Of a stretch of DNA of 64,000 nucleotides, positions 28,541-39,960 are shown piece after piece. Numbering within the stretch: position 1 is the first letter of the stretch; the number at the start of each line of letters is the position of its first letter. The DNA is taken from positions 24,187,080-24,251,079 of the forward strand of contig CM072886.1 of the NCBI GenBank assembly GCA_037013685.1, written 5' to 3'. The notes under the pieces were generated by a model. That model was not told the origin of the DNA. It searched no databases and worked only from the letters and a program-made list of their open reading frames with translations. The DNA is from Acridotheres tristis (Eukaryota > Chordata > Aves > Passeriformes > Sturnidae). The translations under genes were made by a program, and so were the position numbers.

Positions 28541-29950
28541 AATGGCACTTTTCCTCTCTAATTGCAACCAATTGTCACTGTCTTCTGGTGGGTGTAACCA
28601 GGAGAATATGGACATGGGAATGAACTAGCACTGTCCAGTGAGCCCTTCCAGTTTCAGCTGTTGGCAAGACTTCATCAGGAGAGCTTCATGGTTTCACCAG
28701 GTCTTGTTTCTCCATAGGCAACAAGTGATTAGATATTGTTGAGTAACTCAGAGAATAGTTCTTGTGATGTGTAGGTGTTGTGCTGGACAGTATATTTCAG
28801 GGAGAGTGGGCATCATCTGCAGAAACAAAAAGCATTTTTGACCCTAGAGAAGCTTGTTCAATTCAATGTCTTCCTTTCCTATGCACCAGAGCAGTGGAGT
28901 GTTATGGTTAGTGCTACTCAGTGCATAATACATGAGCACTATATTGATCTGAAGAGCAACCAGCACGGGAGATGTAAAAATGAAATAGTAGTGCAGAGGG
29001 ACCCAGTGTTGAAGGAATGCTGCTTTCCACAAGACATGTAAACCCTAATTAATAGACAAAGATCTATTCTTCACCCCAGTTTAGCTCCTCTCCTCTTGGT
29101 TCTCTTCCCTTTAAGTATACTCCTTTTCCCCCTCCAGTTCACAGTAGCATATACAGGACCTGACGGAAGCCCACACAAACAAATGACAACACTCCCATTG
29201 ACGTCAATGGGCTCCATTGAAGCAAAGACATAAGAAAATAGGTGATGATTTTTTTACTTGCCAACTGAAAAGACTCTCGCCCTCCCCACAGAAAAACAAT
29301 CTATGTAATAATTGTAAGTGCTTTATATTGTGCAGTGCAATGGGTATAATTAATCCAACACTCTAAACCACTAGTAGCAGTTGGTCTCTCTAATGCTTGG
29401 AAAATTATTTTAAATAGACTTCTTAGCTACAGAATAGGATTTTTTTAGATTGTAAGTACCTAGAGTCCGATATCAGCAGTTGTTAGCAACATGTCTGTGC
29501 TGACTTTAAAAAGGATAGTCAATTCATATGTATGGAAGAATGGGGCCCAAACCAGCATTTGTTGAACAGCCAAAAATCATTTCGATATCCATGAGCTACT
29601 CTCTCAAAGCTGTAAATGTAGGATCAATCTTGCTGTTGCTTTTCGCCGAATTATCTAGAAATAATCTTGATTAATTATTCACCTGCCTCTTTGGATTCAA
29701 GCAGACAAATCTCCACCTATTTTCCCTACTCCACAACCAAACACAAAAAAATCCTCCCCCTCTTCCTCTTGATTCACTGAGCTGAGGACTTTACTGTTAA
29801 GAGCAAAAATCCCAGGTATATTTTAATAGTTCTTTTCTTTTCCCTCATTGCTGCCTGTAAGTTCATCTGCTTAACAAAGGGCTATGATACTGAGGGGGGG
29901 AGGGAATCTATGGCTTATTTAGTGTCCTAGCATGCTCTGGATACTTGAAA
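28541..29950. other. AT-rich gene-free sequence
   Basis: Non-coding. GCCGAATTATCTAGAAATAA near 29645, followed by TTGATTAATTATTCACCTGC (TAAT plus E-box), is the only suggestive regulatory cluster. Confidence 0.4.
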
Positions 29951-30275
29951 TATCTTTGTTCTGAAAAGCTGCACATTTTTTTGTCAACTCTTGGACAAAA
30001 ATGTTCCAACTGCATTGAAGTTTAGGTCATATGCAAATGCGCATATTCAAAATGATGTATGCAGCACTGTCTTTCTAATTCTACCACTAAAATATGATTT
30101 GTGGCTGTTCTTCAGAATGTCTGCCTGATTAAACATCCTTGGAAAAAATGCATGGGATTGTAATAAAGAATCATAAAAACGTTTCTTTTAATCAGTAATT
30201 AAGTAGCAATTAAGCATAATTATTACAATTTGTAACTAATTTATAATATTGGTAGAATGAACAGATGCAATTCAT
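29951..30275. promoter_or_regulatory. Candidate conserved non-coding element, TAAT-rich
   Basis: Repeat-free AT-rich block with ATATGCAAATGCGCATATTC near 30030 (octamer-like), TTAATCAGTAATTAAG near 30187 and AATTAAGCATAATTATTACA near 30209. Motif density is like the DLX-proximal islands. It lies 16 kb upstream of DLX6. Function inferred. Confidence 0.35.
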
Positions 30276-33150
30276 CCTCCAGTAGTCAACAGTGTCTGGC
30301 TTAAGCAAAGCCAGCTCACACTTCCCTTCACATTTGCAACACAAAAAGGACACCATGGATGGTGAGCAAATCTGTCTTCCCCAAGGGGTGAGAATATTCA
30401 GCAGTGGGGTAGGAACTGCTCAGTCATCTGAGAGCCTGTGGAAATACCCATACAGACAACATAAGGTTTTCCTACTGTCCTCAGTAGATGATAAAAATCT
30501 TCAGGTTTTTAACCTCCTAAGGAGCCCTCACTTTTCTGTAGCTAGTACAGTAACTGTTCAGTGTCACAACCAACCATTGCAAATATATAACCAGAGGCAT
30601 GCCTCTTTTTTTGTATGAAATATTATTAAAATATTAAAATTCGTTAAGTTTTTTTTCATGTGGTGGTTTAGGGCAGTTCTTCACTAACAGTCAATGAAAA
30701 ATTACACGGTTTACTGAGTAACTCAGAGTAAAAAAAAGTTTTCATTACAAACTCTAGCTTAATTTTCCTTAACTCCAGTTTTTAAATGTTTAAGAAACTG
30801 TGTGTGATCTTGGACTGTCTGGAAGTGCCCAATCTCACTATTTTCTGTCATGGATGCTTTCAAATAAAACTACTATGATTTTTTTGTTGTTGTCTGACCT
30901 TGCTTAAGGTTCATCTGAGACATATATGGCTTGATGGTAAAATATCAGTGTTCACTGACGTAGCTGATTACCATGGAGCTATGTTTGGAAAGTTCCGTGA
31001 TGGGGGGGGCATTAAAGCACCTTAGAGACTTCTCTGGAATCACTCAGTATAGAGCAGGTATATTTATAGCCCAGAACTTTACCATTTGTGTAACACTAGC
31101 AAATTCATACAACCGACCTCTGCCAAAGCAGCCTTCTGAATCTGCTTCAACAGAAATTTTTTTTAAAAGCCTGTATATTTTATGGATCTGGAATGTTCTT
31201 CAAGCTCAGAAGTCTGAATGTATATGCCCCGTCCTTATTCTGATGCCATACTTGTCTAAGATTGATCCCCTAAGCACTTCTGTTGCTTGGAGAAGAGGAT
31301 TCCCCAAGGAAGATGCAAAGAAGCCCAGAAGGAGCTGGAATAAACTAGTATAGTGGTATTGAATCTGAATGTAGAACTATTAGGCATTTGATAATGCAAA
31401 AGAACTTGTTGAGAAATTAAAATCTAGTTTGCTCAAGCCAGTGTTACGTTGGAGAACCAAATCAGGTCTGTGGTTTTCTCAGCGACAGAAGTCTCACAAA
31501 GTTTGTGGATCTGTAAACTGAAGATTTCATGCATTCCTAAGCCCTTAATTAACAACGTAAGTCTGTTAAAAGGATTCTTATATAGCAAAATCTTTATGGT
31601 TTTAAACTGAAGTTAATGGTCTACTGATGGAATGTACCATTAAGGCCTAGCCATTTGAAAGTGGCAATAAGGAGACAGATGCATATTCAAATGTTTATCT
31701 CTTTAATCTCTTAAATGAGTGTAATCAGAAAAGTGGCATTCTAATTCTCTTTTGGGGAAGAGAAGGCGCCAGAGATCAAGTGATAACTGGGCTGTGAGTT
31801 AAAGCCATTCTCATGAAATTATGGCTGTGTTGAACCCAAATTGAAGAGATTTTTTTTTAGGTACTATGTCTGCTAGAATTCAAAGAGAAGGCAAACTTCT
31901 GCTTTCAGGGCATAAAACCAAACTATGGACAAACTTCATTTAAAAAAAATCCAAACAAAAACAAAACAACAAAAAGCCAACTTTATAAAAATGTCAGGCT
32001 TGTTGGTTTTGCTTTGGTTTACACAAAGATCTTTCTCATACCTATATGTTGAATCCAAAAGAACAATAAGGTTGTGAAGTTAGTCACTCAAAAGGTAGAA
32101 AGTGCCAGACATGAGGTTATATATGCAACCCACATTCAGCTCCTTAGGTGAACTCATGATTAGACATGCTTTAATCACATGGCCACATACATTTTTTTCC
32201 ACAAGACAAAGACAGTGCAAGCCTGATGACTTAGATGAGCAAAGTGCAGTATTATACACTGTGTTGGACAGTTGTGACAAAAGAGAATTACCAGGTCTGT
32301 ATGACAAGTAGCGGGCTGAGAGACCCAGCTCTGCCCAGGGCACAGGAGATGGGAGGCTGTGAAATGCCCTGCTACCGTATCAGCATGGTAGCATGTGCCC
32401 TCCCCATGCCTGTAAGCCCCTGCAGAGACCTGTGAGCAGAAATGGAGGTAGCAGACTGGGCCTGCAGCAACATGGCCTGCTGCACCACCAAGGAAATTAC
32501 TGTGAAAAGGAGCAGGCTGCAGACAAGGTTGTTCAGTAGTCTATGATCCATTTGTTTTCTGTGACAATCCGGTTCACGTTACAAGTACACTACTGGCAAA
32601 GTTGTGGTGGGTTTTGGTGGCATTTTGGTGGTTTGTTTTGGTGGCTTTTTTGGGGTTTTTTTGCTTTGGTTTTTTTTGGGGGGAGGGTGTTGTTTTGTTT
32701 GGGGGTTTTTTGTTGGTGGTTTGGGGGGATTTTTTTGATGGTTCTAGCATTTGCTGGCAGTTCCACGGTTCTTGTCATCTCTTGTCTACATACTTCTTTG
32801 TTCAGCCTTGTGCCTTTGAAACTTTACACCCAGCTCTAGTTATCTTTGCTTTTTGAGTACTCAAAAGTTGTCACTGAGCAAGCATGGACTCATGCAGGCC
32901 TGAAGTTTTCCTAAATAAAAAGACCTACAAATAAGTGTTACAACTAATCACCTGCTGCCTGAAAATGCACTGGCACCCTCTGAACCGGAGTGGGTATTAC
33001 AGATATTTGGGTTGACACTCACAATCACTTCAATGTGCAGACATTGACTTCCTTGAGCCCAAGTCAAGTCCCCACATTAAGGATGGCAGGAGGAAGCCCA
33101 GACAGAGGCTCTCATCTCCCAGATAATAGCAGGAGACTAGGTCAGGCGGG
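30276..33150. other. AT-rich gene-free sequence up to the GC boundary
   Basis: Non-coding. Holds a T/G-rich tract at 32600-32740 and no recognisable gene or transposon. Confidence 0.45.
32600..32740. repeat. T/G-rich low-complexity tract with long G-runs
   Basis: Almost entirely T and G on the + strand, with GGGGGGAGGG at 32678-32687, GGGGG at 32701-32705 and GGGGGG at 32723-32728. Strong strand asymmetry; quadruplex formation is possible but loops are long. Confidence 0.8.
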
Positions 33151-33199
33151 CTTTAATCTCGTCCCTCGAATTATAATTTATCCCTTTCTCCTGACAGTG

Positions 33200-33830
33200 A
33201 AGCACCTGGCAGAGAGAGCCCGGCCCCCGTCGATGGATCTCCCCTGCAAAGCGCTGGTTTTGCTGGCGGGACAGCCCGGGATCTGCGGGGACGGCCCGTG
33301 AGGCTCCAGGGCGGGACTCGTGCCCTGCCTGCACCCGCATGACACAGTCGGGGGGCTGCGGTAAGCGGGCGGGCCGCTGACACCGGAGCAGCTGCAGCCA
33401 CAGGCGCCGGCCCGGCCCGGCCCGGGGCCGCGGGTGGGGCTGCGGCACTTTCCCGGCGTGGCGGGTTCCGCCGCCTGCCCGGCGCCAGCCCCGCGGGGCC
33501 CGGGAAGTCCCCCCAGGTGCGCCGCTCCCGCCCGGCCCCAGCAGCCTGGCCGCCCCCGGCTGCCGGCGAGGGACACGGCAAAGGGAGGCCGGGGATGCCC
33601 CGAGGGTGCCCGCTCCGCTCGCTGCTCCCTCCCTGAGGTGCTCTCTTTCCCCGGAGCGGACCGGGGGATGCAGCCCGAGGGCCCCCCGCCACCGGCGCTG
33701 CCGCGCAAGGGTCGCATCGCCCCCGCATCGCCCCCGCGGCACGGAGGGCACGGCGCTGCCCTGGGCGGGGGGAAGGGCTGGGCACGGCCGGTCCCTCCGA
33801 TCCCCGTGTTTAGCCTAATCTAATAGCAGC
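33200..33830. promoter_or_regulatory. CpG island at the left border of the GC-rich domain
   Basis: The first CpG-dense segment of the window after 33 kb of AT-rich DNA, 13 kb upstream of DLX6. Open frames exist on both strands but are low-complexity. Immediately after it (33830-33990) comes AT-rich, non-repetitive sequence with CCAAGGCCAATAAATC. An orphan CpG island or a non-coding RNA promoter is inferred. Confidence 0.45.
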
Positions 33831-34399
33831 AGTGATTGGAGTTTATTATTATTTGCGCGCTGAACTTTTCAGCTGAAGGGAGATTTAAAAATCAATAGTA
33901 AAGTCACATGCCTGACTGCTTGGACACTTATGGAAAAGCTGTTGGCCAAGGCCAATAAATCAATCCTCCTTTTCCAGTCCTGTTTGTTTCTTTTCTACTT
34001 CGAGAATTTTCTTCCTTGCACAAGAGAACCCACATCTAACAAGATGCTACTTTGAAATATATCATGCTTGAAGCCAACATGTTAATTATAGATTAATAGG
34101 AGGTGAAACTCTGTTGAAGTGACATAGTGAAAAAAAACAAGGTGATCAAATATAGTATGTCATCAAACATATTATGCTCACTTAAAATCCTATGTTTAAG
34201 AAAAGGGTGCATAATCTTCTCAACCCCATGACTCACTAGCACCAGCTTTTATTCAGAGAAGTGAAGTTAGAATTCATTTAAAGTTATTTTGTGGTAACCG
34301 GGCTCTCAGACCTCTGAGAGTTTCTACAGCCCCAGTCAAGGTATGTCCAATATTTCCAGCCTGACACATCAGCAGCCTACAGACGGAACAAGTAAATGA
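33831..34399. other. AT-rich intergenic stretch
   Basis: Non-coding. The first 160 bases (TTTATTATTATTTGCGCGCT and following) are complex and repeat-free and could be conserved. The rest shows nothing specific. Confidence 0.4.
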
Positions 34400-34720
34400 A
34401 ATGGAAGTGTTTAACAGGCTTCACACGTTTCATTTATTTGGATTTGAACTGAGGAGCTGAGCTGAGCCTTGAATCACCAGCGAAGGAAGAGCATAATTAC
34501 TTGTCATTATATTCATTCCAATTTATAAATAATGTTTCTGGCTTTATTTTATTCAGTGCTTAATTTAAAAATAATGATTAAATATTAGCCCTTGGGCTGC
34601 GTGCTGGATTATAGCCAGATGCGTTATTACTTCTCCTTGGGACTCCGGAAATATCTAAATGGACTAGGAGGGAAAATGAAGATTTCCCACACAATTAGCT
34701 ATGATGGAAGGACAGCGCTA
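34400..34720. promoter_or_regulatory. Candidate conserved non-coding element upstream of DLX6
   Basis: AT-rich, repeat-free block with GCATAATTACTTGTCATTAT near 34491, AATAATGATTAAATATTAGC near 34570 and GCGTTATTACTTC near 34621. It is similar in make-up to the intergenic enhancer candidates. Enhancer status is inferred. Confidence 0.35.
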
Positions 34721-35630
34721 TAACTTAAGCATAGATTTAATTGTTTTAAAACGACGAAGTATTTCACCAGAATCAACAAATAAATGTTGTGAGAAATCAC
34801 ATTTACTCTAAGGCGGTGGTGCATGTCTTTGGTATCCACGCAGAGGAATACACAGCACTGCATTTCTGGGTCTGGCTGTATATACACACGTGTAAGGAAA
34901 TCGTGGGTGCCTGCATATCTGCACACACACGTAAATTTCTCTAATATGTTTATATGTTCAGTGGCTGGAACAGCAGCAAAATAAGTATTCTCTGATTTGG
35001 AGCACTTCCCAGGTGCTGCAAACACTGATGAACTAAAATCCTTATGTAGAAAATGAGTAAGTCTCTCACACGTACACACATATACACCTTAAAAAAAAAA
35101 AAAAAAAGGAGACAGAAAAGAGAGGAAAGGGGAACTCGATTTATTCTCATTTGTTTATCTCTAGATTTTCCCCCCTTTCTGCAAATTCATTTGAATAGCT
35201 TTCAAGCTGCAAAATGGAAATGTGGCTCCTGCCCTCTATTTCAGCAGCAGCGTCCTGGCAACAGAGCAATTTTCTATCATCAAGGATAAATGGCATCGAA
35301 CAGAACATTCTGATAAAAAAGAAAAAAAGCTTTAGCCCAAGAAGCCCATGATTGCTGCCCTTCCTGTCTATCATCCCTTTACAAAATCCTCTCCTCCAAA
35401 CCTGAGCTGCATGCTGTCAGAGCTAATAATGTCTTCTAAAGAAAAGGGGAAGAAACAGCATTCATGCACAATGTTCCCATTTATTACATAGAGTGCTTAT
35501 TTAAAAATTGCAAATATCTTTGTTTGGTTCACTGCAAATTAAAACCAAGATGTAGGAAGTTACACGATGCAACAATTATTCATGTCACAGCAGAGCATCA
35601 AACCCTCATATCTGGCTTTTCTATTGGTTA
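34721..35630. other. Intergenic sequence
   Basis: Non-coding, AT-rich. It holds a short A-run at 35091-35107 and scattered CACAC sequence, with no gene signal. Confidence 0.5.
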
Positions 35631-35704
35631 ATATGTGTGTGTGTGTACGCGTGTGTGTGTGTGTGTGTGTGTGTGCGTGTGCATGCGTTGTGTGTATGTG
35701 TGCA
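35631..35704. repeat. TG microsatellite with strict purine-pyrimidine alternation
   Basis: Alternation is unbroken from 35631 to 35688 (58 bp), mostly TG with ACGCG and GCATGCG interruptions. The tract continues imperfectly to about 35704. Such tracts favour left-handed Z-DNA under supercoiling. Confidence 0.9.
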
Positions 35705-35859
35705 ATGCAGGGAATATCCCTTGTTGTGAAAATAAAAACCACTTCAGGTAAGTCTGTGTTTTGTTGTTTCAGAACAAGTGAGCGGGGAAAGTCATTACCG
35801 ATCCGAAGTAGGCATAGGCTGTGCGTGTGCTGTCTTTGCGTTTGCAGGGGGGTTCGGCC

Positions 35860-36870
35860 CCAGGACCAGTCAGGATGGCTGCTGTGGGAGCGGGCTGCTC
35901 GGCTGGGGCTCCCTCGGTGCATCCGTGCGGGAGCCGCCGCTCAGCCCCGGCCCGAGCCCCCCGCAGCTCCCCGCGTTCCTGCCGGCTGCCAGCGGCGCCC
36001 CTGCCCGGCAGCGAGAGGACCCTCGCTATCAAACACAGCTGCAGAACAGTCCGTGAGAGCGGCTCGGAAGGTTCGGACATTATTTCGAGCAGGAGCGTGG
36101 GGGCGTTTACCCGGTATGGGGCTGCGGTCGGAACCCCCCGCCGGCCCTGCCCAAGGAGCAGAGCAGGGGCGGTGCGGACCGTAACAGCCGGGCACCGTAA
36201 GATGCCACAGGCCGGGGAGAGGAAGGGGCCGGCGGAACAGAACCGGCGCGGCCCGAGCGCCGGGGGCAGCGCCGAGCATAGAGAGGAAGGCAGGGGCGAG
36301 GCCGCGCCGGCTGGCGGGTGGGGACAGCTCCATCGGGAGGATTTAAAACAACCCGTCGGGCAGGATGGCTTCAAAGGCTGCTTCCCCGCCTCGGAGCTTT
36401 CCTCGGCGTGGGGACGCGAGGCCTCGGCGGGCAGGCTGCGGGCCGGGGCCCGGCCGGCCCGGGGGGCTCGGGCCGTCCTCGGGCGCGGCCGTCGGGGCCG
36501 TCGGGGCCGGCGCCGCGCGCATGCTCCGCGCCGCGTCACGTGCGGCAGGAGCGGCAGTGAGGGGAGGCCTCGCCGAGCGCCCGGGGGAGCCCGGCCCGGA
36601 GCCCCGGCTCTCAGCCCGGCCCCGAGGCCCGAGCAGAGGGGACCGGGCCCCGAGTCTCCTGGAGGCAGCCCGGGGCGGGTTTCTCTCTGGGGAGGCCCCG
36701 GCCGCAGCCCCGGGCATTGCCTTCGAAGGGCGGCCCTGGGTTCCCCGGTGGTGCCCTCGCCGTGCGCACAGGGAGCAGGGCGCCCCGCTCCTGTTCTCCC
36801 CTCGGGGAAGTTTGCTCGGTCCGGCCACCCGCGGCTGCGTGGTCTCCCGGCGCGCCCAAGCAACCCAAAA
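35860..36870. promoter_or_regulatory. Orphan CpG island 10 kb upstream of DLX6
   Basis: About 1 kb of very high CpG density, peaking at 36420-36600. It contains a TCACGTG E-box at 36536-36542 beside GCGCGCATGC (NRF1-like). Both strands have open frames of over 400 codons across it, which cannot both be real, and neither resembles a known domain. Best reading: a Polycomb/CpG-island element or a promoter of an unannotated (possibly long non-coding) RNA. Confidence 0.5.
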
Positions 36871-37269
36871 CCACAAACGAACCAACAAACAGTTCCCCAA
36901 CCCACTAATTTGAAAAGCTGGGGTCGCGTCTCATGCCGGGGGCCGGGGTTTACTCCTTTCCTCGCTCTTAGACACCTAGGCTGCACCGCCACTGACTCTT
37001 TCTTTGCCCGATGGACAAAGCAGCTAGTCGGAGCCTTTGAAGTTTAGATTGGTGTACTGAAAACTTGTGTAAAATTTAAAACTTATTTTATTCGCAGGCC
37101 ACAAGTTACCTGACAAAAAAAAAGCCCCCACACTACCAAAGACAGAAAGAATAAATAATTGTCCCCACTTTTAACCGTATGTATATGCACCGAAAATTCG
37201 CGTTGAAATATCTTAAACGGGTCGAAGTCCAGGAGAGACTTCCTGCCCTGCTCTAGCTGAGGGCTGCAG
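36871..37269. other. Intergenic sequence after the orphan CpG island
   Basis: Non-coding transition from GC-rich to AT-rich. It includes an AAAAAAAAAGCCCCC run near 37116. Nothing specific. Confidence 0.4.
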
Positions 37270-37560
37270 GCAGGCCATTTGATTTATTTTCATTTTTCAA
37301 AGGAATGGAGAAAGTCGTCCGATTAGCAGTAGTAGTATTATAATCACCATTCTTAAACCTTGAAAGACCCTCGTAAACAATTGGCTCCTTTTCCCAGTCC
37401 GGTTCCCATCGCCGCTTGGTAATGACTGGAAGATTAATGACGCTTTTTTAGCAACACCTGTCTTTTTAAGCTGTCGACACAACCAATTAATACTTTTAAT
37501 TATCACTACAAGAAAACTAACCAGAACCTTTCTGATTTGATTTCGCCGCTGAATTTTATC
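37270..37560. promoter_or_regulatory. Candidate conserved non-coding element
   Basis: Repeat-free block with CCGATTAGCAG near 37319, ATTATAATCACC near 37336, CGCTTGGTAATGACTGG near 37414, GATTAATGACGC near 37432, ACACCTGTC (E-box) near 37455 and ACCAATTAATACTTTTAATT near 37482. Homeodomain-site density resembles the other islands of this domain. Function inferred. Confidence 0.35.
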
Positions 37561-38689
37561 CCCTTTGAAACGAAGCAGCCCCAACTCGAGGCAGGGCAGC
37601 CACGGGGGGCGACTCGGTTTGCTGCGTGTTTATTTTGCTTCGGGCTGGATAGGGAGATGATTTATTTAGGGGAAAAAATTGTTGTGAGTTTATTTCGCTT
37701 CGCTTTTCCCCGCTTCATTGGAAGTATTTTGCCATCCTTTTCGAAAAGAAAACAACAGTGCTTACTGACAAGACCCCGGAGCTCACAAGTCCCTTGGCTT
37801 CTCGAGGACCAACCTTTCGCACCAGCGGCCCCGGGGATGGCAAAGGGAAAGGCGGGAGGCACCAAGCACCCACTTAGTCAAAAGTTACCATAGAGAAACA
37901 GTGCAAGGGGGGGGCGATTCGTCTCTCGCCGAATTCAGGGCAGTTTTACCACTGATTTCAACGAAAGAGATAGTGTCCCATCGACGGAGCCGGGAAGGAC
38001 AGGGACAGTCGGCACCTGAGCCCCACAGACCGTGGGATGCCGAGTTGAACCCCGCTCTCATCTCGGGCCTGGGCTATTGCCTTCCTGCACCTCCATTTCT
38101 CCGAGGGTCTCTGATCTTCATCTGAGTAACCCAACAGTCGAGCAGGAGATGGGGCAAAAACTTGAACAGAAAGTGTTTGTCGTTCAAACGGTATGAGCGC
38201 GATAAAAAGTTCTCAGATGCCCGTAAGCAGAGCCGGCAGGGCGCCATCCCCTCTCTCTCCAGAGATCCCCCTTTAGCCGTAGGGTGTGTGAGTCTACATG
38301 ACCGCTTCCCGACCAGCCCAAAATGCTAGGAAATGGGGCTGCCACAAGATCCCCGGCCTTATTCTACGGGGATGGCAAAGTGTGTGATCAAACCGTGTCC
38401 CCACATACCTATTTCCAAAAGCGATATGAAGTGGGAGCAGCCAACTCGGGATGCTTAACCCCGGCTCACCCTCAGTGGACTTTTCCCTCTCCTCCCAGCC
38501 CCCAGCTAGTGCATGTGAATTGGTGGGAGCTCCTCCGACCGAATACAGAGAGCTGAAAAGCAGAAAGCGGTGGTGTTTGGGTTAAACAGACACCTCTCCG
38601 CCTGGTAAAGTGCGCCCGTGCTGTTCCGTGCCTGCCCTCCTTTGTGTTATCTCTCGTGCTGCCCAGGCCTTGCAGAGTTACGCCGTAGA
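37561..38689. other. Intergenic sequence
   Basis: Non-coding, moderate GC with scattered CpG. No repeat, RNA gene or conserved frame is recognised. Confidence 0.45.
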
Positions 38690-38910
38690 GGCGATGTCCC
38701 ACGTTAGAACAATATGAATTCGCGGACGGATCCTGAATATGAATGAGGTATGTGGTCGTATGACTGCTTTGAAGCCGTACTTCTCCGAATATGGCTTTAA
38801 TTAAATGTCTTCCGGCTGTAAAAGATTACATGTTGTGCAAAATATATCCTAGCATGAAATTTACTTCCACGATACGAAATTAGGTTACTTATAAATGTCT
38901 TCATTTAAAA
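38690..38910. promoter_or_regulatory. Candidate conserved non-coding element
   Basis: Complex sequence with GAATATGAATGAGG near 38731, GGCTTTAATTAAATGTC near 38793 and GTAAAAGATTACATG near 38818, flanked by less distinctive DNA. Inferred regulatory element. Confidence 0.3.
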
Positions 38911-39960
38911 AAGAAAATCGCTTCTCCTCGTTCTGTTTTCTGTTTTGTTGAACAGAGATCTCCAACGAGGAAAGAGGGTTGGGATAATATATTTATAGAG
39001 GCACGTGTAACAAAACCTGCCAGAAGCGGAGTGGGTGAGGGCTGCTTGCTCAAATGCAGACAATTCACAAAACAGGCAAGTTAATCCAGATCTGATTTGT
39101 TTCAGATCCAGCTGTCAGAAACCCGGAATACCTCCCGCGCCTCACGCCGCAGATACCTAACGTGCTCTTACCGCCCACGTCCCCCAGCGTCCCTTCCTCT
39201 TGCGTTTATTCCGTGAGAGGAATGGTCGGGGGGAGAGGGGTCAGGGCAAACAGGTGTAGAAAGGTGACCGTCTCAACTCGCGAAATATAATAATAATTCT
39301 TGTGGTATGGAGGATAACACCGTGGCCACACTAGGACCAGTCAGTCCGGCAAAGCAGTTTCACTCTGCCAGTGAAACCGCGCTCAGTGTCAAGAGCTTTC
39401 CCGCTCCGGACGGTGGACGCGGGCGGAATTCAGGTTGCTGGAGGCGATGCTCTGTTTGTATGTATCTCTTTACGCCTTCAGATATGGGACCTTACCTAGC
39501 TAAGTTTCGATAGAGAGATCAGATAATGCATCCCTCCGGATTATCCTTCTAAATTAACTTTGAGAATTGTTTTTATAGTCCGCTGAGACCCTGACAAAAG
39601 AGGCTGTAGCTAGATACAGATGCGAGATAAACGTATAAAGCAAGCTCATTACACAGGAATAAGTGAAGAACTCTCCTTGCAATCTACTCTAGATAACGAG
39701 TCTGCCCGAAGAAACAAGTAAAGCCGAGATATTTACTTCTTTTCCTAATAAATAAACCTCAATAACTGCATTGACTTTGCGCAGTGTTTACTAAATTTCC
39801 ATTCATTGCTTGGGTAAATGCATCCCTAAAGGCAGAGTAAATAATTGCAGTGATCTCAACAAGGGAAATGTGTAGACATTTGAAGTGTACTAAAAATAAA
39901 CGAAGGCAAAGAGACTGAAGAGAGAGGACACCGCGCTCGTTTGCCGTAATTAAAGCCTCT
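38911..39960. other. AT-rich intergenic sequence with possible regulatory patches
   Basis: Non-coding. About 39510-39900 is complex and AT-rich (GATAATGCATCC, GGATTATCC, AAATTAACTTTGAG, GAGTAAATAATTGC) and may be conserved. No ORF of substance or repeat. Confidence 0.4.

Noticed and set aside
33137..33823. Several 130-205 codon ORFs on both strands
   Set aside because: CpG-island composition artefact; no homology or conserved motif is recognisable.
35769..37047. Two overlapping ORFs of over 400 codons on opposite strands
   Set aside because: They cover the same CpG island in both directions, are made of Arg, Gly, Pro, Ala and Ser, carry no domain, and reflect stop-codon scarcity in GC-rich DNA.
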